From Mesobacillus jeotgali (lineage in GTDB: Bacteria; Bacillota; Bacilli; Bacillales; Cytobacillaceae): DNA of 64,000 bases. The stretch lies in assembly GCF_031759225.1 (NCBI RefSeq), contig NZ_CP134494.1, positions 4,462,501 through 4,526,500 on the forward strand. The letters run 5' to 3'. This document shows positions 46,864-55,252 of the stretch, piece after piece. Position 1 is the first letter of the stretch. Each line of letters begins with the position of its first letter. The notes beneath the pieces were generated by a model. That model ran no database searches. It was not told the DNA's origin and was given only the letters and a program-made list of their open reading frames with translations. Position numbers and translations under genes: made by a program.

Positions 46864-49847
46864 TAGTCAGCCCTCCTTATATCACAGAGGAATGCCTTAT
46901 ATTCAGGAATGGTTGTATTCGCATCCCCGATATGAGGTGTCAAGCGGTTTGCTGTATCCCCTGTTGCGATTCCTTTATAGCCAAAGTGCCAAGGCATGCC
47001 GACCTGGTGCACCTTCTTGCCGTTCATCATGTGAGGCTTGAAGCGCTTGGTAACCATTGCATAGGCTGTGACATCACCACGGGCCGAGCTGACAATGATC
47101 TTATCTTTGTTCTTGATGCCTTTTTCCTTTGCGAGTTCTTCACTCATCTCGATATACATATGACCTGCCAGTTCGGACAGCCATTCCTGGTTACGCGTCA
47201 TCGAACCGGACTGCCAGTGCTCAGATACCCTGTAAGTAGTACCGACGATTGGATACTTCTTGCTGTCACCCTTCAGGTTGAAATCGCCTTCGATGATGGC
47301 AATGGCAGGGTTTATTTCCTGGCTTGAGAAGGCATTCTTTACCGGGCTTTCATATGGCTCATAGTGTTCAGGGAACGGTCCGTCATTCAATGTTGGAGCG
47401 AAAATTCCGCCAACTCCGCCGTTGATCATGATGAAAGGACTTGTTCCGCCTGCATCTGTTGGCGCCACAGTCGGCTTGAAGTCAGGAATGTCATTACCCA
47501 CCCATTTCTTCTGGCTTCCATCCCACCAAATGACAGCCTTATCCTTGCTCCATGGCTTTCCGCTTGGATCAGCAGAAGCACGGTTGTAAAGAATACGGCG
47601 GTTTGCCGGCCATGCATATGCCCAGTTCAGGAAGTTTCCGCCGCCAGTATCGTTGTTATCACGGTTCTTGGAGCGGTTCTTGCCTTCTTCAGGATAAAAA
47701 CCGGAATAAATCCAGTTACCACAGCTAGTTGTTCCATCATCCTTCAGATCGCCAAATGTTTTCAACAGCTGGCCAGTCTTAAGGTCATACCCGTTAATTT
47801 CCCTGGCAACCAGGTCGATATCCGGATGGTGGCCTTCGCCATAATTCCAATCCAGTGCATTGATTTGCTTAGCAGCTGCTGAACCTTCGTTTTTATAAAG
47901 GGCCTTGATGGTCTTGACCAGCATATGGATGATTTCCAGATCAGCCAGCGATTCTCCTTTAGGATCAATAGCCTTCCAGCGGTATTGCATCCAGCGGGAA
48001 GAATTGGACACGCTGCCCTCTTTCTCGTAAGATCCTGCTGCTGGAAGAAGGAATACCTCTGTATCAATCTTCGATGGGTCGCTGCCCGCTTCTTCTTGCC
48101 AGAAAGCGGATGTTTCCGTTTCCCAAAGGTCAACCGCGACCATCCATTTAAGATTGGACAGTGCTTCTTTCTCCTTGCCAGCATTCGGTCCTCCGACTAC
48201 TGGGTTTGTTCCGAATAAGAACGCACCTTCGAGTTCGCCCTTATACATAGCGTTGAACAAATTGATATGCGAGTAGTTCTTGTTTCCTTTCGGAAGGAAC
48301 TGATAGCCAAATTCATTCTCTTTCGTCGCATTCGGGCCATACCAGGCCTTCAGCAAACTGACGAGGAATTTTGGCTTGTTGCTCCAGTATCCGCCCGCAG
48401 GTGTTTCCTTTTTATTGTAGCCTTCCAATGTCGCATGCTCAGGAATGGCAGTTGGTGTTCCAACATATCCTGTAAGCAGGTGATAAAGAAGGCCAAAGTC
48501 AGTGGATCCCTGTACGTTGGACTCACCGCGCATCGCGTTGATTCCGCCGCCTGGAAGACCCATATTCCCAAGCAGAAGCTGGATGATACCGAAAGCTCGG
48601 ACGTTTTGTGTACCAACTGTATGTTGGGTCGTACCCATTGCATACATAATCGTTCCTGATTTTCCTGGTTTGCCAGTTGAACAGAACTCTTCACAAACCT
48701 TCAGGTAATTTTCCTTCGGTGTTCCGGTTACTGCGATGACAGAATCGACATCATAACGTGAGTAATGCTTTTTCAGCAATTGGAAAACGGACCGCGGATG
48801 GGTAAGAGTTTTATCCTTTTTCGGATTGCCTTCTTCATCCAATTCAAAAGCCCATTTCGTTTTGTCATACTTGCGGGTTGCTTTATCGTACCCGCTGAAC
48901 AAACCGTCATTAAAATCATAATCTTCTTTTACAATGAAGGATGCATTTGTATATTCAGCAACATACTCTTTGTGGATCATGTTTTTCTCGATCGCATAGT
49001 TGATCATTCCGCCCATGAACGCAATATCGGTTCCTGAACGAAGGGAAGCGTAGACATCGGCCTTTGACGATGTCCTCGTGAAACGAGGGTCGACAGAGAT
49101 GATTTTCCCGCCTTTTTCTTTCGCTTTTGTCAACCATCTGAAGGAGATCGGGTGATTCTCGGCAGGATTTCCGCCCATGATCAATGCACAATCAGTATTT
49201 TGCAGATCGCTCCAATGGTTTGTCATTGCTCCACGCCCTACTGTAGGTGCCAGACCGGCAACCGTAGAACTGTGTCATATTCGTGCCTGGTGTTCGAGAT
49301 AGACGACGCCAAGCCCTCTCATCATTTTCGCAAGCAGATAGGTCTCTTCATTATCAAGAGCTGCTCCGCCTAAGCTCGCAATGGCTTCGGTTTTATTGAC
49401 AAACATGCCATTTTCTTTTTCAATGAATGTTTTGTCGCGTGTTTCCTTTGTGCGTTTTGCAATTGTTTCATACATCCAGTCCCAGCTTTTTTCTTCCCAT
49501 TTCTTGCTGCCTGGAGCACGGTATAATGGCTTTGTTAAGCGCTTTTCAGATGTGTAGACTTGTCTGATTGTTGTACCTTTACTGCAAAGTGTGCCTTCGT
49601 TGACTGGGCTATCCGGATCCCCTTCCGTATAGACCACAGTATTGTCCTTTGTGTGTACCAAAATGCCGCATCCTACGCCGCAGAATGCACAAATGGTTGG
49701 TGTAACAGTAGCTTTGGCAATCTTGAGTTCTTTTGATTTCGCGTGGACCTCTTTTTCGTTAAAGCCCAACTCGACAACCGCCAGGGTAGCCGCAGTGGCA
49801 CCTGACAGCTTCAAGAACTGCCGGCGATTCAGGTTGATTTCAACCAT
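46863..49847 (-). CDS. fdnG: Formate dehydrogenase catalytic subunit, selenoprotein (UGA at 49275-49277 read as Sec)
   Basis: Formate dehydrogenase alpha subunit, bis-MGD Mo (or W), FDH-N/O type, exported by Tat. The first 190 codons and the remaining 803 are in the same frame, parted only by UGA at 49277-49275. The joint reads EHQARI-U-HSSTVAGLAPTVGRGAMTNHW, matching E. coli FdnG around its Sec196. So the UGA is Sec191, giving 994 residues. A SECIS hairpin follows 11 nt later. Residues 8-13 RRQFLK are the Tat motif; Cys53, 56, 60 and 88 bind a 4Fe-4S cluster. The Mo domain FTRTSSK, GGGINAMRGESNVQGSTD and the C-terminal MGD domain are complete. ATG 49847 follows GAGAGAGAAATG. Automatic pipelines would split it into two or call a pseudogene. 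Confidence 0.93.
49246..49277 (-). promoter_or_regulatory. Bacterial SECIS element with UGA(Sec)
   Basis: Minus-strand RNA: UGA, 11 nt, then GGU-U-GCC, apical loop GGUCU, GGC-ACC (49263-49246). The stem has a single bulged U and a GGUCU loop. The E. coli fdhF SECIS has the same 11-nt spacing, the same GGU-bulged U and the GGUCU loop. This is the binding site for SelB. Confidence 0.92.
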
Positions 49848-49902
49848 TTCTCTCTCTCCTTCCCAATAGTTGCTTAGAACATCCCTAGTCCCACAGGTGG
49901 TG

Positions 49903-50697
49903 TCAATTCAGTACTTGCTGGGCTTCCCCCCTTTCAAGTAAATCCTCAGAGGCAGCCGGAGGATTCAGATCATCATTAATCCTCCTGGCGGATGTATAAA
50001 CAGTCGCCATTTTCCCCCGCAAATAGCCCACGACTTCGATGTTGAGGAAGCGGGCTAGCTGGATGGCCTGCTTGGTAGCCGCAGTGCGTGAGCCAATGAC
50101 GGCAAAACCAAATTTTGCAGCTTTTGAGAGCATCTCATATGAAACCCTGCCGGTCGTCAAAAGGACAAGCCGGTCAGGCTGCAAACGCTTTCGAATTGCA
50201 TGGCCAATAATCTTATCGACGGCATTATGCCTGCCGATATCTTCCCTGACCTCGATGCTGCCATCCTCAAGGATGATACAGGCACCGTGCATGCCGCCTG
50301 TTTCTAGGTACAGCGGCGAATTTTGCGCAAATTCCGCACGTTTTTTCAATAAATATGTCAGCGAATAGGTTTCATCGGAATTCACTTTATTGAACTTCTT
50401 GACATCCGTCATTGAAAAGAAGGTCACTCCCCGGCCGCAGCCGGCTGTATAATGCTTCTTTTTCGAAAACATCTGCTCAGGATCAAAAGAATTGCATAAT
50501 GCGACATTCAATGTGCCGGTCTTTTCAGTGAATTGGACACTGACAACATCTTCAGGACCATCAATCAAGCCTTCTGAAAAAAGGTAGCCATACACCCAGT
50601 CTTCCAAATCCTGATTTGTCAGCTGGAATACTGCAATTTCATATCCATTCAGCTTCAGGCTGATTGGATATTCTTCAGGACAGCCTTTCTTGATCAT
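49903..50697 (-). CDS. fdhD: Formate dehydrogenase sulfurtransferase FdhD
   Basis: FdhD passes sulfur from a cysteine desulfurase to the Mo-bis-MGD cofactor and is needed for active formate dehydrogenase. The 264-residue protein has the conserved TAGCGRG Cys motif near residue 95-100, LYLETGGMHGACIILEDG, VREDIGRHNAVDKIIGHA and LLTTGRVSYEMLSKAAKFG. ATG 50697 is about eight bases after AAGGGGTG; GTG 50706 lies inside that site. It is first in the leftward cluster, 55 bp before fdnG. Confidence 0.95.
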   Translation of the reverse strand: MIKKGCPEEYPISLKLNGYEIAVFQLTNQDLEDWVYGYLFSEGLIDGPEDVVSVQFTEKTGTLNVALCNSFDPEQMFSKKKHYTAGCGRGVTFFSMTDVKKFNKVNSDETYSLTYLLKKRAEFAQNSPLYLETGGMHGACIILEDGSIEVREDIGRHNAVDKIIGHAIRKRLQPDRLVLLTTGRVSYEMLSKAAKFGFAVIGSRTAATKQAIQLARFLNIEVVGYLRGKMATVYTSARRINDDLNPPAASEDLLERGEAQQVLN

Positions 50698-50706
50698 GTT
50701 CTTCAC

Positions 50707-51249
50707 CCCTTATCTGGTACTTCATCTCCGGGCTCTGCTGCAACTATCGACTTCTTTCCCCATCACCGGTGCGATGGTTTGAAAGACTGTTATGAATCTT
50801 GCAAGCTATTATTCGGCTCTCATTTGAAAATAAGAACCTTATATTAAAAAAACATTCCACTATGCTAAAAGTAATAATACCCCTATACCTTTAATGTACT
50901 GGAAATTAGATGGTTGTAACCGTTGCAATTGTTACAATAATATAGATGAAAATTGTCTATTTTTTAACAAACTTTCATATTGAGATTTTTCATTTACGAA
51001 AAATCTTTAGTGGGTCAATTTTCACATAGTCAACTGTAAATCAATTTATTTTTTCCCTCAGTAACTTTCATCACGTCAATGCCCTAATGCCACAAAATCG
51101 TCAAAAGTTAATTTTAACCATATAGCCAGCTGTCAAAATCAATCCTTTGTCTAAATCTATAGAATTGGTATAATCATAAGAAAGTGATGAAGGTGAAATG
51201 CCTTGTCCTGACAAGCGCATCCGCCATTCTTAAATTGGAGGTATTTTAG
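50707..51249. promoter_or_regulatory. Divergent regulatory region between fdhD and pdxK
   Basis: This 543-bp gap carries no gene. It holds a perfect inverted repeat TTGTAAC-N10-GTTACAA (50914-50937), which could be an operator. It also has a leader hairpin CCATCACC/GGTGCGATGG (50760-50777) in the likely fdhD 5' UTR, and the pdxK promoter at 51147-51174. A run at 50995-51060 is AT-rich. I cannot tell which regulator acts, nor whether the long fdhD leader is a riboswitch. Confidence 0.5.
51147..51174 (+). promoter_or_regulatory. pdxK promoter
   Basis: TTGTCT (51147-51152) and TATAAT (51169-51174) are 16 bp apart, about 75 bp upstream of the pdxK start. Confidence 0.65.
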
Positions 51250-52074
51250 ATGAGTTTGAAAAAGGTGTTAACAATCGCAGGTTCTGATACAAGCGGCGGC
51301 GCTGGCATCCAGGCTGACCTTAAGACCTTTCAGGAACTGGGCGTTTATGGGATGACCGCTCTTACAACGGTTGTGACGATGGACCCTAAAAACCACTGGC
51401 ACCATGAAGTTTTCCCACAGCCAGTTGAACTGGTCGAAAAGCAGCTTGAAACGATCCTTTCCGTTGGAATAGATGCTATGAAGACAGGAATGCTTGGAAC
51501 GGTTGAGATCATCGAGCTTGCTGCACGCAAAATTGATGAACATAAATTGGACAGGGTGGTCATCGATCCTGTAATGGTATGTAAGGGGGAAGACGAGGTC
51601 CTCATGCCTGAAAACACAGATGCCATGAGAGAATTGCTCCTTCCAAGAGCAACAGTTGTCACTCCGAACTTGTTCGAAGCATGGCAGCTTGCCCAAACCG
51701 GTCCAATCCGTACGATCGACGACATGAAAGAAGCGGCGGCAAAAATCCATGATCTAGGCGCGAAGAACGTTATGATCAAGGGCGGAAACAAGCTGAACCA
51801 CGAAAAAGCAGTTGACCTGCTTTATGATGGAAAAGACTTCACCCTTTTCGAATCTGAAAAAGTCGAAACAAGCTTCACTCACGGCGCAGGCTGCACATTC
51901 GCTTCCGCGATCACTGCACAGCTGGCAAAAGGCAAAACAGTACCTGAAGCATTGGAAGTCGCGAAAGGATTCATCACCGAAGCAATCAAGCACGGCTTCA
52001 GACTGAATGAATATGTAGGACCAACCGCACACCTCGCTTACAACAAGTACGCAGGCGGCAATCGCGGAGAATAA
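51250..52074 (+). CDS. pdxK: Pyridoxal/pyridoxine kinase (ThiD-like)
   Basis: A PfkB-superfamily (ribokinase-like) kinase that phosphorylates vitamin B6 vitamers; in B. subtilis the ThiD-like PdxK (YwdB) does this. The 274-residue protein has LTIAGSDTSGGAGIQADLKTF, VIDPVMVCKG, PNLFEAWQLA, and the anion-hole end TSFTHGAGCTFASAITAQLAKGK with the catalytic Asp replaced by the Cys-type loop of this clade. It lies near ung as in B. subtilis. A thiamine HMP-P kinase role cannot be excluded, but position favours PdxK. ATG 51250 follows TGGAGGTATTTTAG. Confidence 0.9.
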   Translation: MSLKKVLTIAGSDTSGGAGIQADLKTFQELGVYGMTALTTVVTMDPKNHWHHEVFPQPVELVEKQLETILSVGIDAMKTGMLGTVEIIELAARKIDEHKLDRVVIDPVMVCKGEDEVLMPENTDAMRELLLPRATVVTPNLFEAWQLAQTGPIRTIDDMKEAAAKIHDLGAKNVMIKGGNKLNHEKAVDLLYDGKDFTLFESEKVETSFTHGAGCTFASAITAQLAKGKTVPEALEVAKGFITEAIKHGFRLNEYVGPTAHLAYNKYAGGNRGE

Positions 52075-52084
52075 ATATAAAGCA

Positions 52085-52136
52085 AAAAGAGGCTGTCTTT
52101 AAAGCTCATCACTTGAGCTTTCGACAGCCTCTTTTT
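52085..52136 (+). terminator. Terminator after pdxK
   Basis: AAAGAGGCTGTC and GACAGCCTCTTT form a strong outer stem with an inner AAGCTC/GAGCTT stem, followed by TTTTTCTG. Confidence 0.92.
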
Positions 52137-52151
52137 CTGTTACTGAATGAT

Positions 52152-52265
52152 TTGTCCGATAGAATCATTTTAATGGACACTTCTTTGCGTGTTCCTTATA
52201 TTTTTGTCCATTAGAGCCCTTCGAACGGACATTTTTCCGGAAATTCATCATCATGAATTTGTCCG
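52152..52265. repeat. Tandem array of about 52 bp (GGACA/TGTCC type)
   Basis: TTGTCC starts at 52152, 52204 and 52259 (steps 52 and 55); GGACA at 52175 and 52227 (step 52). Half-sites therefore alternate 22-23 and 29-30 bp apart in opposite orientation. It lies between convergent pdxK and the DUF2512 gene, ending at the latter's stop. Same unit family as 40519-40615. Confidence 0.88.
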
Positions 52266-52272
52266 ATAGACA

Positions 52273-52629
52273 TTATATCTTCCGATTAATACGAAGAATG
52301 CGATCTGCCATATAACTATGGAATAACCATTCACCAGAGGCGATCAATACTGACGCAAAAAGAGCTGCGAAAACGATGCCGTTGGTTTGCTCAAATAACA
52401 TCAACCCAAGACCCCATATCACGAAAAATGACAGGGCCAGGTCAGATAGAGAAGCCGTAAGATTGCTTGTTTTCGGGAGAATGAACAAGTCACCGGCGAG
52501 ATATGAGATCGCCCCAAGTACTAGAGTGATGACGAGAATATCCCCTAGACTGGCAAAACTCCCCAATAATAGAAGAAGAACAGCAAATGTCATGATGCCT
52601 TTTATCAAAAGTGCCTTTGCGTGATTCAT
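52273..52629 (-). CDS. DUF2512 (YndM-like) membrane protein
   Basis: A 118-residue protein with four hydrophobic helices (about 8-27, 30-50, 60-80, 84-105) and a basic C-terminus (ADRILRINRKI). The AISYLAGDLFILPKTSN segment between helices two and three fits the DUF2512/YndM family of Bacillus membrane proteins. Function unknown. ATG 52629 follows GGAGGGAGCCT. It is a single leftward gene with the 52-bp array directly after its stop. Confidence 0.82.
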   Translation of the reverse strand: MNHAKALLIKGIMTFAVLLLLLGSFASLGDILVITLVLGAISYLAGDLFILPKTSNLTASLSDLALSFFVIWGLGLMLFEQTNGIVFAALFASVLIASGEWLFHSYMADRILRINRKI

Positions 52630-52913
52630 AGGCTCCCTCCTTTTTCCTCACTATTTCCATTAACCTTCCTGATTAAACACTTTATGTAAAACCTGCTTAC
52701 ATGCTCACTGTTATTGTATATTTACAAATAAAAATAGGTAATTATCCCTTTTGTTAAATAATCCAAGGGTTTGCTAAATAATCTTTTAAGCGTACATTTC
52801 GCTTTTAGAAGGATTTTTTAGTAATATAGATATTATTGATTTTTAACATAGAAGGCCATTCATCCGGCTATTATAAACTGAAAAACTTCAAAGCCCGGGA
52901 AGGAGGAAAATAG

Positions 52914-53261
52914 ATGGATCCGGTGATTATATCCGAAGTCCAGGAAGCCCTGGATCGTTTTAAAGATAAAGAAGTCTATATTCATTTAGAAACAACCAAT
53001 GGAGCTTACGCATCCCATAACAACGAGTCATTCTTCTCCTCAGGTGCGTACATCCGCAATGCGAAGGTAATATATGAACGCGCGAAGATCACTGGGGAAG
53101 GTCCTTTTCGGACAGGATTGAAGATCCCTTTTGGCTGGGTATATGCTGAAGGAATCACCCACTTCGAAATTGATGATAAAGGAAGGCTGCTGCTTGCTGG
53201 CCATGATTTTAACGGAAAGCTTGCCGTCGCCCTTGAAATAAGCGAAACACCATTCGAATAA
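52914..53261 (+). CDS. yojF: YojF family protein (DUF1806)
   Basis: A 115-residue protein of the DUF1806 family. It begins MDPVIISEVQEALDRFKDKEVYIHLETTNGAYASH and has the SFFSSGAYIRNAKV and GWVYAEGITHFEIDDKGRLLLAGHDFNGKLAVALEIS segments. In Bacilli it is always found next to bshB2, here 34 bp downstream, so it is probably linked to bacillithiol metabolism; its own activity is not known. ATG 52914 follows GGAAGGAGGAAAATAG. Confidence 0.9.
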   Translation: MDPVIISEVQEALDRFKDKEVYIHLETTNGAYASHNNESFFSSGAYIRNAKVIYERAKITGEGPFRTGLKIPFGWVYAEGITHFEIDDKGRLLLAGHDFNGKLAVALEISETPFE

Positions 53262-53295
53262 GATGTAAGGACTGGCTGAAAGGAGAGATTTTACG

Positions 53296-53964
53296 ATGGA
53301 AAAAGAAAGGCATGTACTTGTCGTCTTCCCTCATCCTGATGATGAGGCATTCGGTGTTTCCGGAACGATTGCTTCCCATATCAACATGGGTACGCCTGTC
53401 ACATATGCCTGTCTGACACTAGGACAGATGGGACGGAATATGGGGAATCCGCCATTTGCGAACAGGGAAACCCTTCCTGCTATACGGAAAAAAGAATTGA
53501 AGGATGCAGCACGCGCGATGGGCATCAATGATTTGCGCATGCTCGGGTTCCGTGACAAGACGGTTGAGTTCGAGGATGAAAATATGCTGGCCAACCTCAT
53601 GTCTTCATTGATTACAGAATTGAATCCTTCACTTGTCATCACCTTCTATCCTGGCTACTCTGTCCACCCGGACCACGAGGCAACAGGTGCGGCAGTGGTG
53701 AGTGCAGTTGAAAAGATTCCTGAAGCAGACAGACCGAAGCTGCATTGCGTCGCATTCTCACGCAATTGTGTCGAAGAGCTTGGGGAACCAGATATCGTCC
53801 ATGATATAAGTGCTGTCGTCGACATCAAGCTGGATGCAATCCGAGCCCACCGTTCCCAAACGGAGCTGATGCTGGAAGAAATGGCTGACAAGCTCAAAGA
53901 GAAAGACCCAAAAACGATGGCTTGGCTTAATAATGAACGCTTCTGGACCTATAAGTTTTCATGA
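53296..53964 (+). CDS. bshB2: Bacillithiol biosynthesis deacetylase BshB2
   Basis: A PIG-L/LmbE-family zinc deacetylase that removes the acetyl group from GlcNAc-malate, or a bacillithiol conjugate, in low-molecular-weight thiol synthesis. The 222-residue protein has the zinc motif HPDDEAFGVSGTI (His, Asp, Asp) and the third ligand His in YSVHPDHEATG. The start MEKERHVLVVFPHPDDE is typical. It follows yojF by 34 bp, the usual pair, and is ended by a hairpin terminator. Confidence 0.93.
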   Translation: MEKERHVLVVFPHPDDEAFGVSGTIASHINMGTPVTYACLTLGQMGRNMGNPPFANRETLPAIRKKELKDAARAMGINDLRMLGFRDKTVEFEDENMLANLMSSLITELNPSLVITFYPGYSVHPDHEATGAAVVSAVEKIPEADRPKLHCVAFSRNCVEELGEPDIVHDISAVVDIKLDAIRAHRSQTELMLEEMADKLKEKDPKTMAWLNNERFWTYKFS

Positions 53965-53967
53965 TAA

Positions 53968-53995
53968 AATCCACCCTGATAAGGTGGATTTTTCA
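53968..53995. terminator. Terminator between bshB2 and hypothetical gene
   Basis: AATCCACC and GGTGGATT pair around a seven-base loop, followed by TTTCATTTTC. The last bases overlap the stop region of the leftward gene. Confidence 0.75.
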
Positions 53996-54328
53996 TTTTC
54001 GTTCATAGACTCCCTCAATCATCAAGCCTTTCACGAACACGACCTTATCCTCCGGCTCACCTTTGATCTTCCACACCGACTCCTTGAATCCAAGGAATTT
54101 GCTGTTATCGGTCTTGCCTATCAAGCGGTCGATTTCAAAGGTTTTCTCGCCATTATTATAATACTTCTGATATGTTTCGTAGCCTCGGTGGAACTCTTTA
54201 TCTTTATAAACAAGGACTCCATCTGATTTATTCAGATAAACATCCAAATTCGCGTCATAGAAATACAAGCCTGCTATTAACAAGACTGGAAAAAGAATCA
54301 GCACCAAACGCTTCTTTTTTAAAAACAA
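53993..54328 (-). CDS. Hypothetical membrane-anchored protein
   Basis: I do not recognise this 111-residue protein. It has a positively charged start (FLKKKR), one hydrophobic segment (about 8-23; LVLILFPVLLIAGLYFY), and an exported-looking polar domain with alternating strands (DGVLVYKDKEFHRGYETYQKYYNNG; KVVFVKGLMIEGVYERK). It could be an N-anchored surface or lipoprotein-like protein; there is no lipobox Cys. The start is TTG 54328 after GGGGGAAGTGA. It is divergent from the ABC operon. Confidence 0.6.
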   Translation of the reverse strand: MFLKKKRLVLILFPVLLIAGLYFYDANLDVYLNKSDGVLVYKDKEFHRGYETYQKYYNNGEKTFEIDRLIGKTDNSKFLGFKESVWKIKGEPEDKVVFVKGLMIEGVYERK

Positions 54329-54437
54329 GAGATCACTTCCCCCATTTTAAAAATTTTCAGTTATCTCTACCTCATATGATAGCATATAAACCAGGAAATA
54401 GGCATTTGCGTGACAATGTCGGTTTTTATCTTTATTT

Positions 54438-54501
54438 GTGAGTGATTACTCACTATACAGATTACAATTTATGAGTTATGCTCTAAATGAGTGATTACTC
54501 A
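54438..54501 (+). promoter_or_regulatory. Two identical TetR-type operators before the ABC operon
   Basis: The core TGAGTGATTACTCA occurs at 54439-54452 and 54488-54501, 49 bp apart. The first extends to GTGAGTGATTACTCAC. The arms TGAGT/ACTCA are perfect. The operon ends with a TetR-family gene, which is the natural candidate to bind both. Confidence 0.78.
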
Positions 54502-54529
54502 CTTTTATAAAAGGATGGTGAAGATTGCC

Positions 54530-55252
54530 GTGATTGTATCAATCGAAAACGTAAGTAAAAGCTATGGCAAGCATAAGGTTTTAGAAAATATCAATCTAGA
54601 GATCAAGAGTGGAGAAATCTTTGGACTGCTTGGCCCCTCAGGAGCAGGAAAAACGACTCTAGTCCGGCAGCTAGTCGGTCTAGAAACGCCAAGTGAAGGA
54701 GAAAATTTTCTATTCGGCGAAAAGATGCCTTCACTGAAGCTGATTGAAAGAATCGGCTATATGGCTCAATCGGACGCGCTTTACACTGAATTGTCTGCGA
54801 AGGAAAACCTTGAATTCTTTGCTTCCTTGTTCGGCCTGAAAGGCACGCACCGGAAAAAACGTATTTTAGAAGTGATGCAGCTTGTCGATTTATCTGATCA
54901 TCTTAACAAATTGGTAACCAATTATTCTGGCGGCATGAAACGCCGTTTATCGCTCGCATCCGCACTGCTGCATGAGCCGGAACTGTTGATCCTTGATGAA
55001 CCGACTGTCGGAATCGACCCTGTGCTGCGCCAGAGTATTTGGTCAGGCTTTTATGGTTTGAAGGCAGAGGGGAAAACACTGATCGTCACGACGCATGTCA
55101 TGGACGAAGCGGAAAAATGCGACAGATTGGGACTGATACGAGATGGTCGTCTGATTGCGGTCGGTACTCCTGAAGAATTGAAGGAACGGACCGGTTCTGC
55201 AAGCATTGAGGAAGCATTTTTAACATATGGAGGTGTCCGGCATGAGAATTAG
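54530..55252 (+). CDS. ABC exporter ATP-binding protein
   Basis: The ATPase of a drug/lipid-type ABC-2 exporter. The 240-residue protein has Walker A LLGPSGAGKTT, a Q-loop (MAQSDALYTEL), the signature YSGGMKRRLSLASAL, Walker B LLILDEPTVGID and the H-loop His in VTTHVMDEAEKC. GTG 54530 is chosen as start because GGTGA lies eight bases upstream and MIVSIENVSKSYG is the normal beginning; an earlier GTG falls inside the operator. The end overlaps the permease start by 11 bp. The substrate is unknown; TetR control suggests an inducing toxic compound. Confidence 0.93.
   Translation: MIVSIENVSKSYGKHKVLENINLEIKSGEIFGLLGPSGAGKTTLVRQLVGLETPSEGENFLFGEKMPSLKLIERIGYMAQSDALYTELSAKENLEFFASLFGLKGTHRKKRILEVMQLVDLSDHLNKLVTNYSGGMKRRLSLASALLHEPELLILDEPTVGIDPVLRQSIWSGFYGLKAEGKTLIVTTHVMDEAEKCDRLGLIRDGRLIAVGTPEELKERTGSASIEEAFLTYGGVRHEN

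Noticed and set aside
49275..49277. Nonsense mutation making the formate dehydrogenase a pseudogene
   Set aside because: The stop is UGA at the known Sec position, the downstream half is fully conserved, and a canonical SECIS hairpin follows at the right distance.
54491..54529. Extended start of the ABC ATPase
   Set aside because: The earlier GTG lies inside the TetR operator; GGTGA and the conserved MIVSIENVSKSYG favour GTG 54530.
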